In this document: positions 1-8,331 of the stretch, in pieces
Numbering within the stretch: the stretch's first letter is position 1
Layout: each line of letters begins with the position of its first letter
Assembly (NCBI RefSeq): GCF_040529335.1
Contig: NZ_CP159534.1
Span: forward strand, 2,418,001 to 2,482,000
Direction: 5' to 3'
Source of the DNA: Streptomyces sp. HUAS MG91
Lineage (GTDB): Bacteria; Actinomycetota; Actinomycetes; Streptomycetales; Streptomycetaceae
Length of the DNA: 64,000 nt
Position numbers and translations under genes: made by a program
Notes under the pieces: model-generated
What the model was told of the DNA's origin: nothing
The model's database searches: none
What the model saw: only the letters and a program-made list of their open reading frames with translations

Positions 1-60
1 GGCCGTATTGTCTAAGGGTCCCTGTCCAGCCACCGGGTCCGTACAGCCAAGGAGCCCCCC

Positions 61-684
61 ATGACCGCGCCCGTCATCCACTCGCTGCGCGAACAGATCC
101 GCGAGCACATCGTGGAGGGGATCGTCAGCGGCCGCTGGAAGCCGGGCGAGCGGATCGTGGAGCGCCGCATCGCCACCGAGCTGGAGGTCAGCCAGACGCC
201 CGTACGGGAGGCGCTGCGCGAGCTGGAGTCGCTGCGGCTGATCGAGTCGGCGCCGAACAAGGGCGTGCGCGTACGGAACCTCTCCGCGGCGGACCTGGAG
301 GAGAGCTACCCGGTGCGTGCGGGCCTGGAGGCCATCGCGGCCGAGCTGGCCGCCGAGCGGCTCGCCGGGGACTGCTCCGCGCTGGAGCCGCATGTCGCCG
401 CGCTGTACGTCGCCGACCAGGACGCCGACGGGACCGCCCAGGTGCGGCACACTGTCGGTTTTCACCGGGAGATGGTGCGGGCCGCCGGGAACTCGGTGCT
501 GCTGCACACCTGGGAGGGGCTGGGGATCGAGGTGTTCACCGCGCTCTCCATTCGGTGGCTGGGGACCGTTCAGCAGTCGTACGCCGAGGAGCACGCCGAT
601 CTCGTGGCGGCTTTTCAGCGCCGGGATCCGGACATCGCGGCGCTGGTCAAGGCGCATGTTCTGGGGTGTGCGCCGCGGGCGTGA
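61..684 (+). CDS. GntR family (FCD-type) transcriptional regulator
   Basis: A 207-residue DNA-binding regulator. Residues about 8-74 form a GntR winged helix with the typical SQTPVREALRELESLRLI recognition stretch. The remainder is helical and histidine-containing, as in the FCD ligand-binding domain of the FadR subgroup. The ATG follows an AAGGAG ribosome site at 49-54. It is slightly short for the subgroup (usually 220-240 residues). It is the gene immediately upstream of aceE on the same strand, and a perfect palindrome lies in the gap. This makes control of aceE by this protein a reasonable inference, not shown by sequence. The ligand is unknown. Confidence 0.88.
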   Translation: MTAPVIHSLREQIREHIVEGIVSGRWKPGERIVERRIATELEVSQTPVREALRELESLRLIESAPNKGVRVRNLSAADLEESYPVRAGLEAIAAELAAERLAGDCSALEPHVAALYVADQDADGTAQVRHTVGFHREMVRAAGNSVLLHTWEGLGIEVFTALSIRWLGTVQQSYAEEHADLVAAFQRRDPDIAALVKAHVLGCAPRA

Positions 685-742
685 GCTGGGTCTCGTCTGC
701 CGTGTGCGGTGCGTCGCAGAGTGATCGCCGTGTGTGGCTGAT

Positions 743-765
743 CGCGCAGTTCCCCGCGCCCCTGA
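743..765 (+). repeat. Intergenic palindromic repeat, copy 1
   Basis: Copy of the repeat family whose core reads GCAGTTCCCCGCGCCCCT. It lies 58 bases after the GntR stop codon. The following bases (764-800) can fold back on themselves (AAGGGGCA with TGCCCTT), so the copy sits at the base of an imperfect stem-loop. It may end the upstream transcript. Confidence 0.8.
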
Positions 766-842
766 AGGGGCACTGCGTGCCCTTCATCAGGGCACGCTGT
801 GCCTACTTTCTTGATCTGAAGAGGTTTTGCCCTTCAACCCTT

Positions 843-859
843 TGATCGATCATCGATCA
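843..859. promoter_or_regulatory. Candidate operator/promoter upstream of aceE
   Basis: A perfect inverted repeat, TGATCGAT-C-ATCGATCA, centred on 851. It overlaps a possible minus 35 hexamer TTGATC (842-847), with a weak minus 10 candidate TTACAG 17 bases later (865-870). The 285-base gap between the GntR gene and aceE holds only this palindrome and repeat copy 1. Arm length and symmetry suit a dimeric GntR-type repressor. The assignment to the adjacent GntR gene is inference. Confidence 0.55.
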
Positions 860-968
860 GGGAGTTACAGTCGCCGACGGGTCCCCACCGGGACCTCGCC
901 CTGTCCTGCCAAAGACAAAGGGCACCCCCAACCCCACCCCCTTCGACTCAGGAAGGCGTGCGGCGACT

Positions 969-3674
969 ATGACCGACCCCATGCGCATCCAGCCGAGCGA
1001 GCTCGACCAGCTCCCGGACCGCGACCCCGAGGAGACCGCCGAATGGCAGGCCTCCCTGGACGCCGTTACCCAGGCGGCCGGGCCGCACCGTGCCGCGCAG
1101 CTGATGCGACGCACGCTGGAGCGCGGCGAGGCCGGCGGCCTGCCGCTGCCCAAGCTCCTGTCGACCGAGTACATCAACTCGATCCCCACCTCCGCCGAGC
1201 CGGACTTCCCCGGTGACGAGGAGATGGAAGCCAAGATCACCGCGTACAACCGCTGGAACGCGGCCGCGATGGTGACCCGTGGCTCGAAGCACGGCGTCGG
1301 CGGCCACATCGCCACCTTCGCCTCGGCGGCCTGGCTGTACGAGACCGGCTTCAACCACTTCTTCCGCGGGAAGGAGGGCGACGGCTCCGGCGACCAGCTG
1401 TACATCCAGGGCCACGCCTCCCCCGGCATCTACGCCCGCGCCTTCCTCGACGGCCGCCTCTCCGAGGCGCAGCTGGACAACTTCCGCCGCGAGGCGGGGG
1501 GCAACGGCCTGCCGTCGTACCCGCACCCGCGCCGCCTGCCGTGGCTGTGGGAGTTCCCGACCGTGTCGATGGGCCTCGGCCCGCTCTCCGCGATCTACCA
1601 GGCGCGGTTCAACCGCTACCTGACCGCGCGGAACATCAAGGACACCTCCAACTCCCACGTCTGGGCCTTCCTCGGCGACGGCGAGATGGACGAGCCCGAG
1701 TCGACCTCGGCGCTCACCCTCGCGGCCCGCGAGGGTCTCGACAACCTGACGTTCGTCATCAACTGCAACCTGCAGCGCCTGGACGGTCCGGTCCGCCCGA
1801 ACTTCCGCGTCGTGCAGGAGCTGGAGGCGCAGTTCCGCGGCTCCGGCTGGAACGTCATCAAGTCGATGTGGGGCAACGCGTGGGACGAGCTGTTCCAGCT
1901 CGACACCACCGGCGCGCTCCTGGAGCGGCTCCGTGAGGTCCCGGACGCCCAGTTCCAGACGTACCAGACGCGCGACGTCGCCTACATCCGCGAGAACTTC
2001 TTCGGTACGAGCCCGGCGCTGATCGAGCTCGCGAAGGTGCTGTCGGACGACAAGATCTCCGAGTGCTTCCACGTCTCGCGCGGCGGCCACGAGCCCCGCA
2101 AGGTGTACGCGGCGTACAAGGCGGCCGTCGAGCACAAGGGCGCCCCGACGGTCATCCTGACGCAGACCGTGAAGGGCTTCACGCTCGGCAAGGGCTTCGA
2201 GTCCAAGAACGCCAACCACCAGATGAAGAAGCTGACGATCGACGAGTTCAAGGGCATGCGTGACCTCCTTGACCTGCCGATCCCGGACAGCCGCTTCGAG
2301 GACGGTGTCGTTCCGTACGCGCGTCCCGCCGAGGGCTCCCCCGAGCTGCGCTACCTCGCCGAGCGACGGGCCGCCCTGGGCGGCCCCGCCCCGGCCCGCC
2401 GCACGCAGCCGCTCGCGCCGCTGCCCGCGCCCGCCGACAAGGCGTTCGCGTCGTTCGACAAGGGCTCCGGCACTCAGTCCGTGGCCTCGACGATGGCGCT
2501 CGTACGGCTCCTGAAGGACCTCGTACGGGACAAGACGTCCGGCAAGCGCTGGGTGCCGATCATCCCCGACGAGGCGCGCACCTTCGGCATGGAGTCGCTG
2601 TTCCCGTCGCTGGGCCTGTACTCGCCCAAGGGGCAGACGTACGACCCGGTCGACCGTGACCAGCTCATGTACTACAAGGAGTCCGAGTCCGGCCAGATCC
2701 TCAACGAGGGGATCAACGAGGCGGGCTCGCTGGCCGACTTCATCGCCGCCGCCACGTCGTACTCGACGCACGGCGAGCAGATGATCCCGCTGTACATCTT
2801 CTACTCGATGTTCGGCTGGCAGCGCACCGGCGACCAGTTCTGGCAGCTCGCCGACCAGATGGGCCGCGGCTTCGTCGTCGGCGCCACCGCCGGTCGCACG
2901 ACGCTGACCGGTGAGGGCCTCCAGCACGCGGACGGCCACTCGCCGATGATCGCGGCGACCAACCCGGCGGCCCTGTCGTACGACCCGGCCTTCGCCTACG
3001 AGATCGCCACGATCATGAAGGAAGGCCTGCGCCGCATGTACGGCGAGGCCAAGCCGGGCGAGGACCAGGACGTCTTCTACTACCTGACGGTCTACAACGA
3101 GCCGATGCCGCAGCCGGCCAAGCCGGGCGTGGAGGGTCTCGACGAGGCCATCATCAAGGGCCTCTACCGCTTCAACACGGCGGAGACCGCGGGTGTCGAC
3201 GTGGCGGCCGCGAACGCGCCGCGCATCAACCTCATCGGTTCCGGTACGGCCATCCACTGGACCCTCAAGGCGCAGCGGCTGCTCGCCGAGGAGTGGGGCG
3301 TCGCCGCCGACGTGTGGTCGGCCACCTCGTGGACCGAGCTGCGCCGCGACGCCCTGGAGGCCGACGAGGCGCTGCTCAAGGGCGAGGAGCGGATCCCCTA
3401 CGTCCGTCAGGCGCTCGCCGGCGCCCAGGGCCCGGTCCTGGCCGTCTCCGACTACATGCGCCAGGTCCCCGACCAGATCGCGCAGTGGGTCGAGCAGGAC
3501 TACACCTCGCTGGGCGCGGACGGCTTCGGCCTCTCCGACACCCGTGAGGACGCCCGCCGTCACTTCGGCGTCGACGCCGAGTCGATCGTCGTCGCGGCCC
3601 TCGCCCAGCTCGCCCGCCGCGGCGAGGTCAAGGCGACGGCCGTGAAGGAGGCGCGCGAGCGCTACGGCCTGTAG
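969..3674 (+). CDS. aceE: Pyruvate dehydrogenase E1 component, homodimeric type
   Basis: A 901-residue thiamine-diphosphate enzyme that decarboxylates pyruvate and acetylates the lipoyl groups of E2, feeding acetyl-CoA into the TCA cycle. The TPP/Mg motif is clear: GDGEMDEPES at about 236-245 with NCNLQRLDG at about 265. Length matches the single-chain alpha2 type E1 (880-920). E2 and E3 genes are not adjacent. The lipoate genes that supply the E2 cofactor lie about 12 kb downstream. The start ATG is preceded by AGGAAGG at 951-957. The promoter region carries a perfect palindrome (843-859). A strong terminator follows at 3696-3723. Confidence 0.97.
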   Translation: MTDPMRIQPSELDQLPDRDPEETAEWQASLDAVTQAAGPHRAAQLMRRTLERGEAGGLPLPKLLSTEYINSIPTSAEPDFPGDEEMEAKITAYNRWNAAAMVTRGSKHGVGGHIATFASAAWLYETGFNHFFRGKEGDGSGDQLYIQGHASPGIYARAFLDGRLSEAQLDNFRREAGGNGLPSYPHPRRLPWLWEFPTVSMGLGPLSAIYQARFNRYLTARNIKDTSNSHVWAFLGDGEMDEPESTSALTLAAREGLDNLTFVINCNLQRLDGPVRPNFRVVQELEAQFRGSGWNVIKSMWGNAWDELFQLDTTGALLERLREVPDAQFQTYQTRDVAYIRENFFGTSPALIELAKVLSDDKISECFHVSRGGHEPRKVYAAYKAAVEHKGAPTVILTQTVKGFTLGKGFESKNANHQMKKLTIDEFKGMRDLLDLPIPDSRFEDGVVPYARPAEGSPELRYLAERRAALGGPAPARRTQPLAPLPAPADKAFASFDKGSGTQSVASTMALVRLLKDLVRDKTSGKRWVPIIPDEARTFGMESLFPSLGLYSPKGQTYDPVDRDQLMYYKESESGQILNEGINEAGSLADFIAAATSYSTHGEQMIPLYIFYSMFGWQRTGDQFWQLADQMGRGFVVGATAGRTTLTGEGLQHADGHSPMIAATNPAALSYDPAFAYEIATIMKEGLRRMYGEAKPGEDQDVFYYLTVYNEPMPQPAKPGVEGLDEAIIKGLYRFNTAETAGVDVAAANAPRINLIGSGTAIHWTLKAQRLLAEEWGVAADVWSATSWTELRRDALEADEALLKGEERIPYVRQALAGAQGPVLAVSDYMRQVPDQIAQWVEQDYTSLGADGFGLSDTREDARRHFGVDAESIVVAALAQLARRGEVKATAVKEARERYGL

Positions 3675-3695
3675 GCCTGTCGTACGTCGCTGATG

Positions 3696-3723
3696 ACGCC
3701 CCCGCCGGTGACGGCGGGGGCGT
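3696..3723. terminator. Rho-independent-type terminator after aceE
   Basis: Perfect 11-bp stem (ACGCCCCCGCC with GGCGGGGGCGT) and a 6-base loop, 22 bases after the aceE stop. There is only a short T-containing tail, as is usual in GC-rich actinomycetes. Confidence 0.8.
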
Positions 3724-3751
3724 TGTCGTACCCGGGCGGCATGATGGCGGC

Positions 3752-4729
3752 ATGCGTGCTGCCCGCCTGATCAAGATGGTGCTCCTGCTCCAGTCGCGGC
3801 CCTCGATGACCGCGGCGGAGCTGGCGCGCGAGCTGGAGGTCTCCGAGCGGACCGTCACCCGGGACGCGCAGGCGCTCAGCGAGGCGGGCGTGCCGGTGTA
3901 CGCGGACCGGGGGCGGGCCGGCGGCTACCGGCTGATCGGCGGCTACCGCACCCGGCTGACCGGGCTCGCGCGCGGCGAGGCGGAGGCGCTGTTCCTGTCC
4001 GGGGTGCCGGGCGCGCTGCGCGAGATGGGCCTGGACGACGCGGCGTCGGCGGCCCGCCTGAAGGTGTCGGCGGCGCTGCTGCCGTCGCTGCGGGACGCGT
4101 CGCGGTCGGCGGCGCAGCGGTTCCATCTGGACGCCCCTGGCTGGTTCCACGAGCCGGAGACGCCCGAGCTGCTGCCGTCCGTCGCCGAGGCGGTCTGGGA
4201 CGACCTGGTGCTGCGGGTCTCGTACGGCCGGCGGGACACCGTCGTGGAGCGGGAGCTGGAGCCGTACGGGCTCGTGCTGAAGGCGGGGGTCTGGTACCTG
4301 GCGGCGCGGGTGCGCGACGACGGCCGCGGTTTCCGGGTGTACCGCATCGACCGGTTCCTCTCGGTGGCGGCGCCGGCCGACGCCCGGCGCTTCGCGCGCG
4401 ACGAGGAGTTCGAGCTGCCCGCGTTCTGGGCGGAGCGGGCCGACGAGTTTGCCCGGGCGATCCTGCGGGCCGAGGTCGTGGTGCGGCTGACGGCCGCGGG
4501 TGTACGGCAGCTGCCGTACGTCGCCGGGCGGGTGTCCGCGCGGGAGGCCCTGGCCACGGCCGTGGAGGAGGGCGACGGGCGGGTGACCCTGACCCTGCCG
4601 GTGGAGTCGGAGGACGTGGCGTATACGCAGCTCATGGAGCTCGGCCCGGAGGCGGAGGTGGTGGCTCCGGGCGCGTTGCGGGAGCGGTTCGCGGTGGCGG
4701 CGCGGCGGATGGGCGGGTGGTACGGGTGA
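3752..4729 (+). CDS. HTH/WYL-domain transcriptional regulator (YafY/PafC-like)
   Basis: A 325-residue regulator. Residues 1-60 form a DeoR/HTH_11-type winged helix (LARELEVSERTVTRDAQAL). Residues about 150-205 hold the WYL domain with the literal tripeptide in GVWYLAARV near 180 and basic residues following. A C-terminal extension ends in GLY-type repeats of the WCX kind. Members sense ligands, often nucleic acids, through the WYL domain and act as activators or repressors. No adjacent target gene stands out: the next gene encodes a DUF4240 protein, and an operon with it is possible (97-base gap). The ATG at 3752 is the first in frame. Confidence 0.9.
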   Translation: MRAARLIKMVLLLQSRPSMTAAELARELEVSERTVTRDAQALSEAGVPVYADRGRAGGYRLIGGYRTRLTGLARGEAEALFLSGVPGALREMGLDDAASAARLKVSAALLPSLRDASRSAAQRFHLDAPGWFHEPETPELLPSVAEAVWDDLVLRVSYGRRDTVVERELEPYGLVLKAGVWYLAARVRDDGRGFRVYRIDRFLSVAAPADARRFARDEEFELPAFWAERADEFARAILRAEVVVRLTAAGVRQLPYVAGRVSAREALATAVEEGDGRVTLTLPVESEDVAYTQLMELGPEAEVVAPGALRERFAVAARRMGGWYG

Positions 4730-4826
4730 TCGGCGGGTGCCCTGGGCATGTGCATGCATAACGAAGTGGCGTTCCTCGTCCGCTCCGCGTGCGCCCCCAG
4801 GGTCCAGGGCCGATGCTTGTCCCGTG

Positions 4827-5342
4827 ATGGACGAGACCGAGTTCTGGGAGATCGTGGACAGCACCCGCGAGGCCGCCGAGGGCGACCCCGAGGACCACGC
4901 CGAGCTGCTCGTCGACAGACTGCTCCAGTCCGATCCCGACGCGGTGCTCGATTTCGCCCGCCACTTCGAGTCCCGCTACAACCGGGCGTACCGGTGGGAT
5001 CTGTGGGGCGCGGCCTGGGTGCTGCTCGGCGGCGCGAGCGACGACTCCTTCGACTTCTTCCGGTGCTGGCTGATCGGGCAGGGCCGGGAGGTCTTCGAAG
5101 GGGCGCTGCACGATCCGGACTCGCTGGCCGAGCTGCTGGATGAGTTCGACGACGAGGTGGACGGGGACGGGGAAGAGCTCGGGTACGCGGCCGACGAGGC
5201 CTACGAGGAGCTGACCGGCACCGTCGCCGCCGACCTCGGCATCCCCCCGGCCCCGCCCGAACCGGAGGGCACCCCGATCGACTTCGAGGACCCGGCCACC
5301 TTGGCCCGCCTGTACCCCCGCCTGACGGATCGTTTCGGATAA
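4827..5342 (+). CDS. DUF4240 domain-containing protein
   Basis: A 171-residue acidic soluble protein. The N-terminal MDETEFWEIVD and the internal pattern SRYNRAYRWDLWGAAWVLLG followed by DSFDFFRCWLIGQG are typical of DUF4240 proteins, which are widespread in Streptomyces and have no assigned function. The ATG at 4827 aligns with the family start. A longer reading to 4737 adds an unrelated stretch and has no ribosome site. It ends 100 bases before the convergent epimerase-like gene, with a repeat copy between. Confidence 0.85.
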   Translation: MDETEFWEIVDSTREAAEGDPEDHAELLVDRLLQSDPDAVLDFARHFESRYNRAYRWDLWGAAWVLLGGASDDSFDFFRCWLIGQGREVFEGALHDPDSLAELLDEFDDEVDGDGEELGYAADEAYEELTGTVAADLGIPPAPPEPEGTPIDFEDPATLARLYPRLTDRFG

Positions 5343-5378
5343 CGCCCGCCCGCGGCCCCTGGACGAGCGGAGCTCGTT

Positions 5379-5401
5379 TCAGGGGCGCGGGGAACCGCGC
5401 G
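5379..5401 (-). repeat. Intergenic palindromic repeat, copy 2
   Basis: Reverse-orientation copy with one change (GAACCGCGC for GAACTGCGC). It lies between two convergent genes. A short inverted repeat ACGAGC/GCTCGT lies just left of it (5363-5377), so the whole can form a hairpin serving both transcripts. Confidence 0.75.
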
Positions 5402-5441
5402 AGAAGCCACGACGAGAGCCGCGGTCACCGACGAGACCGGT

Positions 5442-6329
5442 TCACGCGGCCCGGATGGCGTCCTCGAGTCCCGGGAACGCGAAGTCGAACCCGGATTCCA
5501 GGAGTCGGGTCGGGACGGCGCGGGTCGAGCCGAGGACGTCCCCCGCCATTTCACCCAGCACCGTGCGGAGCACCGGCGCCGGGACGGGAAAGAGCGCGGG
5601 CCGCCGCAGCACCCGCCCCATGGCCGCGGTCACCTCCCGGTTGGTGGCCGGATGCGGCGCCGTCAGATTCACCGGCCCGGCCACGGACTCCGTCTCCAGA
5701 AGATGCCGCAGCGCCGCGACATGATCGTGCAGCGCGATGTACGACCAGTACTGCCGCCCGTCCCCGAGCCGCCCCCCGAGCCCCGCCTTGAACAGCGGGA
5801 AGAGCTTGCCCCAGGCCCCGCCGTCCCGGGAGACGACCAGCCCGGTCCGGGCCAGCACGGTGCGGATCCCGGCCTGATGGGCGGGGGCCGTGGCGGCCTC
5901 CCACTCCACGCACACCCCGGGCAGGAACCCGTCCCCGGCCGCCGCGCTCTCGTCGACGGCCCGCGCCCCGGTGTCGCCGTAGTAGCCGACGGCGCTGCCG
6001 TTGAGGAAGACGCGGGGCGGCTCGGGCAGCGCGGCCGCCGCCTCGGCGAGCACGGTCGTGCCCAGGACCCGGCTGTCCCGGATCTCCTTCTTGTACGCCG
6101 CCGTCCACCGGTGGTCGCCGACGCCGGCCCCCGCGAGGTTGACGATCGCCTCGCACCCGGCCAGCCGGGCCGTGTCGACGTCACCGCCCTTGGGGTCCCA
6201 GCGGACCTCGTCGGCCGCTCGGGGCGCCCGCCGCACCAGACGCAGCACCTCGTGCCCGTCACCGGCCAGGGAACGGACGAGGGCCGAGCCGATGAGCCCT
6301 GAGGCACCTGCCACCGCGATACGTGTCAT
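5442..6329 (-). CDS. TIGR01777 family (SDR39U1/YfcH-like) NAD-dependent epimerase-like protein
   Basis: A 295-residue protein of the atypical SDR family. It has an N-terminal Rossmann motif MTRIAVAGASGLIGSALV, the family signature RVFLNGSAVGYYGD (about 100-113) and a C-terminal DUF1731-type segment ending SGFDFAFPGLEDAIRAA. Substrate unknown; homologues are linked loosely to cell division or nucleotide-sugar chemistry. The start is set at the ATG that begins MTRIAV. The longer frame lacks homology-like sequence. It is divergent from the GNAT gene with only 32 bases between starts, so the promoters must overlap or be leaderless. Confidence 0.9.
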   Translation of the reverse strand: MTRIAVAGASGLIGSALVRSLAGDGHEVLRLVRRAPRAADEVRWDPKGGDVDTARLAGCEAIVNLAGAGVGDHRWTAAYKKEIRDSRVLGTTVLAEAAAALPEPPRVFLNGSAVGYYGDTGARAVDESAAAGDGFLPGVCVEWEAATAPAHQAGIRTVLARTGLVVSRDGGAWGKLFPLFKAGLGGRLGDGRQYWSYIALHDHVAALRHLLETESVAGPVNLTAPHPATNREVTAAMGRVLRRPALFPVPAPVLRTVLGEMAGDVLGSTRAVPTRLLESGFDFAFPGLEDAIRAA

Positions 6330-6361
6330 GGTTCCATCCTGCCGGTCATACAGTGGCCCGC

Positions 6362-6856
6362 ATGTCTCAGCCACAGCCTCGGATACGTTTCGCCGCCCAG
6401 GACGACGACGACGCGCTCGGCCGTCTCGACCGCGCGACGTGGTCTCCCCTGCACGCGGTGACGCCCCCGGCGCGGCCGCCCTATGCGCCGTTCTTCTCCG
6501 AGCGGTTCGGCCCGCGGGACCACATCGTGGCGGAGCTGGACGGCACCCTGGTGGGCTACGTACGCCTCGGTTACCCCACCGGGCTTCCGGCGAACGCGCA
6601 CGTCCGGCAGATCCAGGGGCTCGCCGTCGCCGACGCGGCGCGCGGCCGGGGCGTGGGCAGGGTGCTGGTGCGGGCGGCGATCGGCGAGGCGCGGCGGCAG
6701 GGCGCGCGCAGGATCACGCTGCGGGTCCTCGGCCACAACGCTCCGGCCCGGGCGCTGTACGCGTCGGAGGGCTTCGCCGTCGAGGGCGTGCTGCCCGAGG
6801 AGTTCCTGCTGGACGGCGCGTACGTGGACGACGTTTTCATGGGCCGCACCCTTTAG
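6362..6856 (+). CDS. GNAT family N-acetyltransferase
   Basis: A 164-residue acetyltransferase. The acetyl-CoA pyrophosphate-binding motif is VADAARGRGVGRVLVRAA in the middle of the chain. It is followed by ITLRVLGHNAPARALYASEGF, the beta-6/alpha-4 part of the fold. The N-terminus, IRFAAQDDDDALGRLD, is the usual first strand. The acceptor is unknown. The start ATG at 6362 is chosen because the upstream extension is unlike the family. It probably shares a bidirectional promoter region with the minus-strand epimerase-like gene. Confidence 0.88.
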   Translation: MSQPQPRIRFAAQDDDDALGRLDRATWSPLHAVTPPARPPYAPFFSERFGPRDHIVAELDGTLVGYVRLGYPTGLPANAHVRQIQGLAVADAARGRGVGRVLVRAAIGEARRQGARRITLRVLGHNAPARALYASEGFAVEGVLPEEFLLDGAYVDDVFMGRTL

Positions 6857-6937
6857 GGCGTCGTTCCGGCCCCCGCCGGAGCCGATTTCGGGGTGCCGGT
6901 GGTGCCCCGGGGAACACGGGATGTGAACGTAGTGCCC

Positions 6938-8308
6938 ATGACTCACCTGCGACCCCCGCGGCGCCCGGGACACCGCCGCTCCACGGCGACCGCCTCCGTC
7001 CTGCTGCTGCCGCTCGCCGTGACCGCCCTGGCGGCCTGCTCCGACGACGGGGACACGGCCGCGCCGCCGGTGGCCTCGCCCGCCGCGACGGCGAGCGGCG
7101 CGCGCTGCGCGACGAAGCCGATCGTGCCGGAGAGCGGGGCGGCCGACGCGGCCGGGCAGTCCACGGCGACGGGCGTGTACACGCTGGACAAGGGGGCGGA
7201 GAAGGCACCGCGCAGGAAGACGTTCACGGCCCACCGGTCCGACCGGTCGGCGATCCTGGTGTCGGGTTCGGGGCAGTTGTCGACGTACGACGTGAAGGTG
7301 ACCAAGAACGGCTCCGCGTCGTCGCTCGCCGCGGCCGGCGGCCACGGGGTCAACGCGGCGCTGCTGGCCCGCGACGGCGGTCTGCTCGACCTGTCCGGCG
7401 GCCTGTACTACACCACGGGCAGGGGCTCGTCGGGCGTCGCGGCGACGGGGAAGGACACGCGGGCCACGATGAGCGGGGGCGGCGTCAACACCCAGGGCGC
7501 GTCCTCGCCCGGCGTCCTCGCGTCGTACGGGGGCGTGCTCGACCTGACGTACACGCAGATCGTCACCATGGGCGCGCAGTCCGCGCCGGTCGCGACCGGG
7601 CCCGGCGGCGGGAAGGTGACGGTGTCGGGCGGCACGATGACCTCGGCGGGCTGCGGTTCGCCGGGGGTGCACACGTCCGGTGACGTCTCGCTCTCCGGCA
7701 CGCTGTTCGACCTGGCGAACTCGGAGGCGTTCACGCTGGAGGCCGGCGGGTCGCTCTCCCTGAAGAACGTCCGGGCGAACTCGGCGGCCGGCGGTGTCGT
7801 GCTGCGCGGCGACGGCAGGACCTCGTACACGATGGAGGACGGGGCGCTGCTGGCCACGGACGGCGACCTGTTCAGCGTCCGGAGCAGCACGGCGGATGTG
7901 AGGCTGACGGGCGGCGCCGAGGTGAAGACCAAGAGCGGGGCGCTGCTGCGGGTCAAGGAGATGGGCGACGCGACGTTCCGGGCGGACGACGAGAAGCTGA
8001 CGGGCGATGTGCTGGTCGCGGCCGGGTCCACGGCGGACGTGGAGCTGACCGGGTCGACCAGGCTGGACGGCAAGGTCAAGGGGGCGTCGCTGACGCTGTC
8101 CGGCCGGGCGCGCTGGTCGGTGGCCGGGACGTCGTCGCTGGCGGGTCTCTCGTTCGGCGACGGGAGCGGGTCGGACGGCGTGGCGAAGAGGATCGCCAGG
8201 ACGATCGACGGGAACGGGTACGCGGTGACGTACGACCCGGCGTCCAGCCCGCAGCTGGGCGGCAAGTCCTACCGGCTGAGGGACGGCGGCACGCTGAAGC
8301 CGGCCTGA
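6938..8308 (+). CDS. Secreted lipoprotein with beta-helix-like repeats
   Basis: A 456-residue hypothetical. A basic N-terminus and hydrophobic stretch end in the lipobox-like TALAAC, so the mature protein should be membrane-anchored outside the cell. The mature part is rich in G, S, T, V and short regular strands (for example SGGGVNTQGASSPGV and SAAGGVVLRGDG). This resembles a right-handed parallel beta-helix or autotransporter-passenger fold. No catalytic motif is seen. A conserved-looking DGNGYAVTYDP lies near the end. The start ATG at 6938 begins MTHLRPPRRP. The stop codon lies inside a stem-loop shared with the convergent amidase gene. Function is unknown; a surface adhesin or polysaccharide-related role is possible. 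Confidence 0.72.
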   Translation: MTHLRPPRRPGHRRSTATASVLLLPLAVTALAACSDDGDTAAPPVASPAATASGARCATKPIVPESGAADAAGQSTATGVYTLDKGAEKAPRRKTFTAHRSDRSAILVSGSGQLSTYDVKVTKNGSASSLAAAGGHGVNAALLARDGGLLDLSGGLYYTTGRGSSGVAATGKDTRATMSGGGVNTQGASSPGVLASYGGVLDLTYTQIVTMGAQSAPVATGPGGGKVTVSGGTMTSAGCGSPGVHTSGDVSLSGTLFDLANSEAFTLEAGGSLSLKNVRANSAAGGVVLRGDGRTSYTMEDGALLATDGDLFSVRSSTADVRLTGGAEVKTKSGALLRVKEMGDATFRADDEKLTGDVLVAAGSTADVELTGSTRLDGKVKGASLTLSGRARWSVAGTSSLAGLSFGDGSGSDGVAKRIARTIDGNGYAVTYDPASSPQLGGKSYRLRDGGTLKPA

Positions 8309-8331
8309 GCCTTCCCGGCGACGGCTCAGGC
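8303..8331. terminator. Bidirectional terminator overlapping two stop codons
   Basis: A perfect 9-bp inverted repeat (GCCTGAGCC/GGCTCAGGC) with an 11-base loop. The TGA of the lipoprotein gene (8306-8308) lies in one arm and the TGA of the convergent amidase gene (8326-8328) in the other. The hairpin could end both transcripts. Confidence 0.7.

Noticed and set aside
948..3563. An 871-residue minus-strand frame opposite aceE
   Set aside because: It is rich in Arg, Val, Leu and Gly with no domain and mirrors the third-codon GC bias of aceE. It is a shadow frame.
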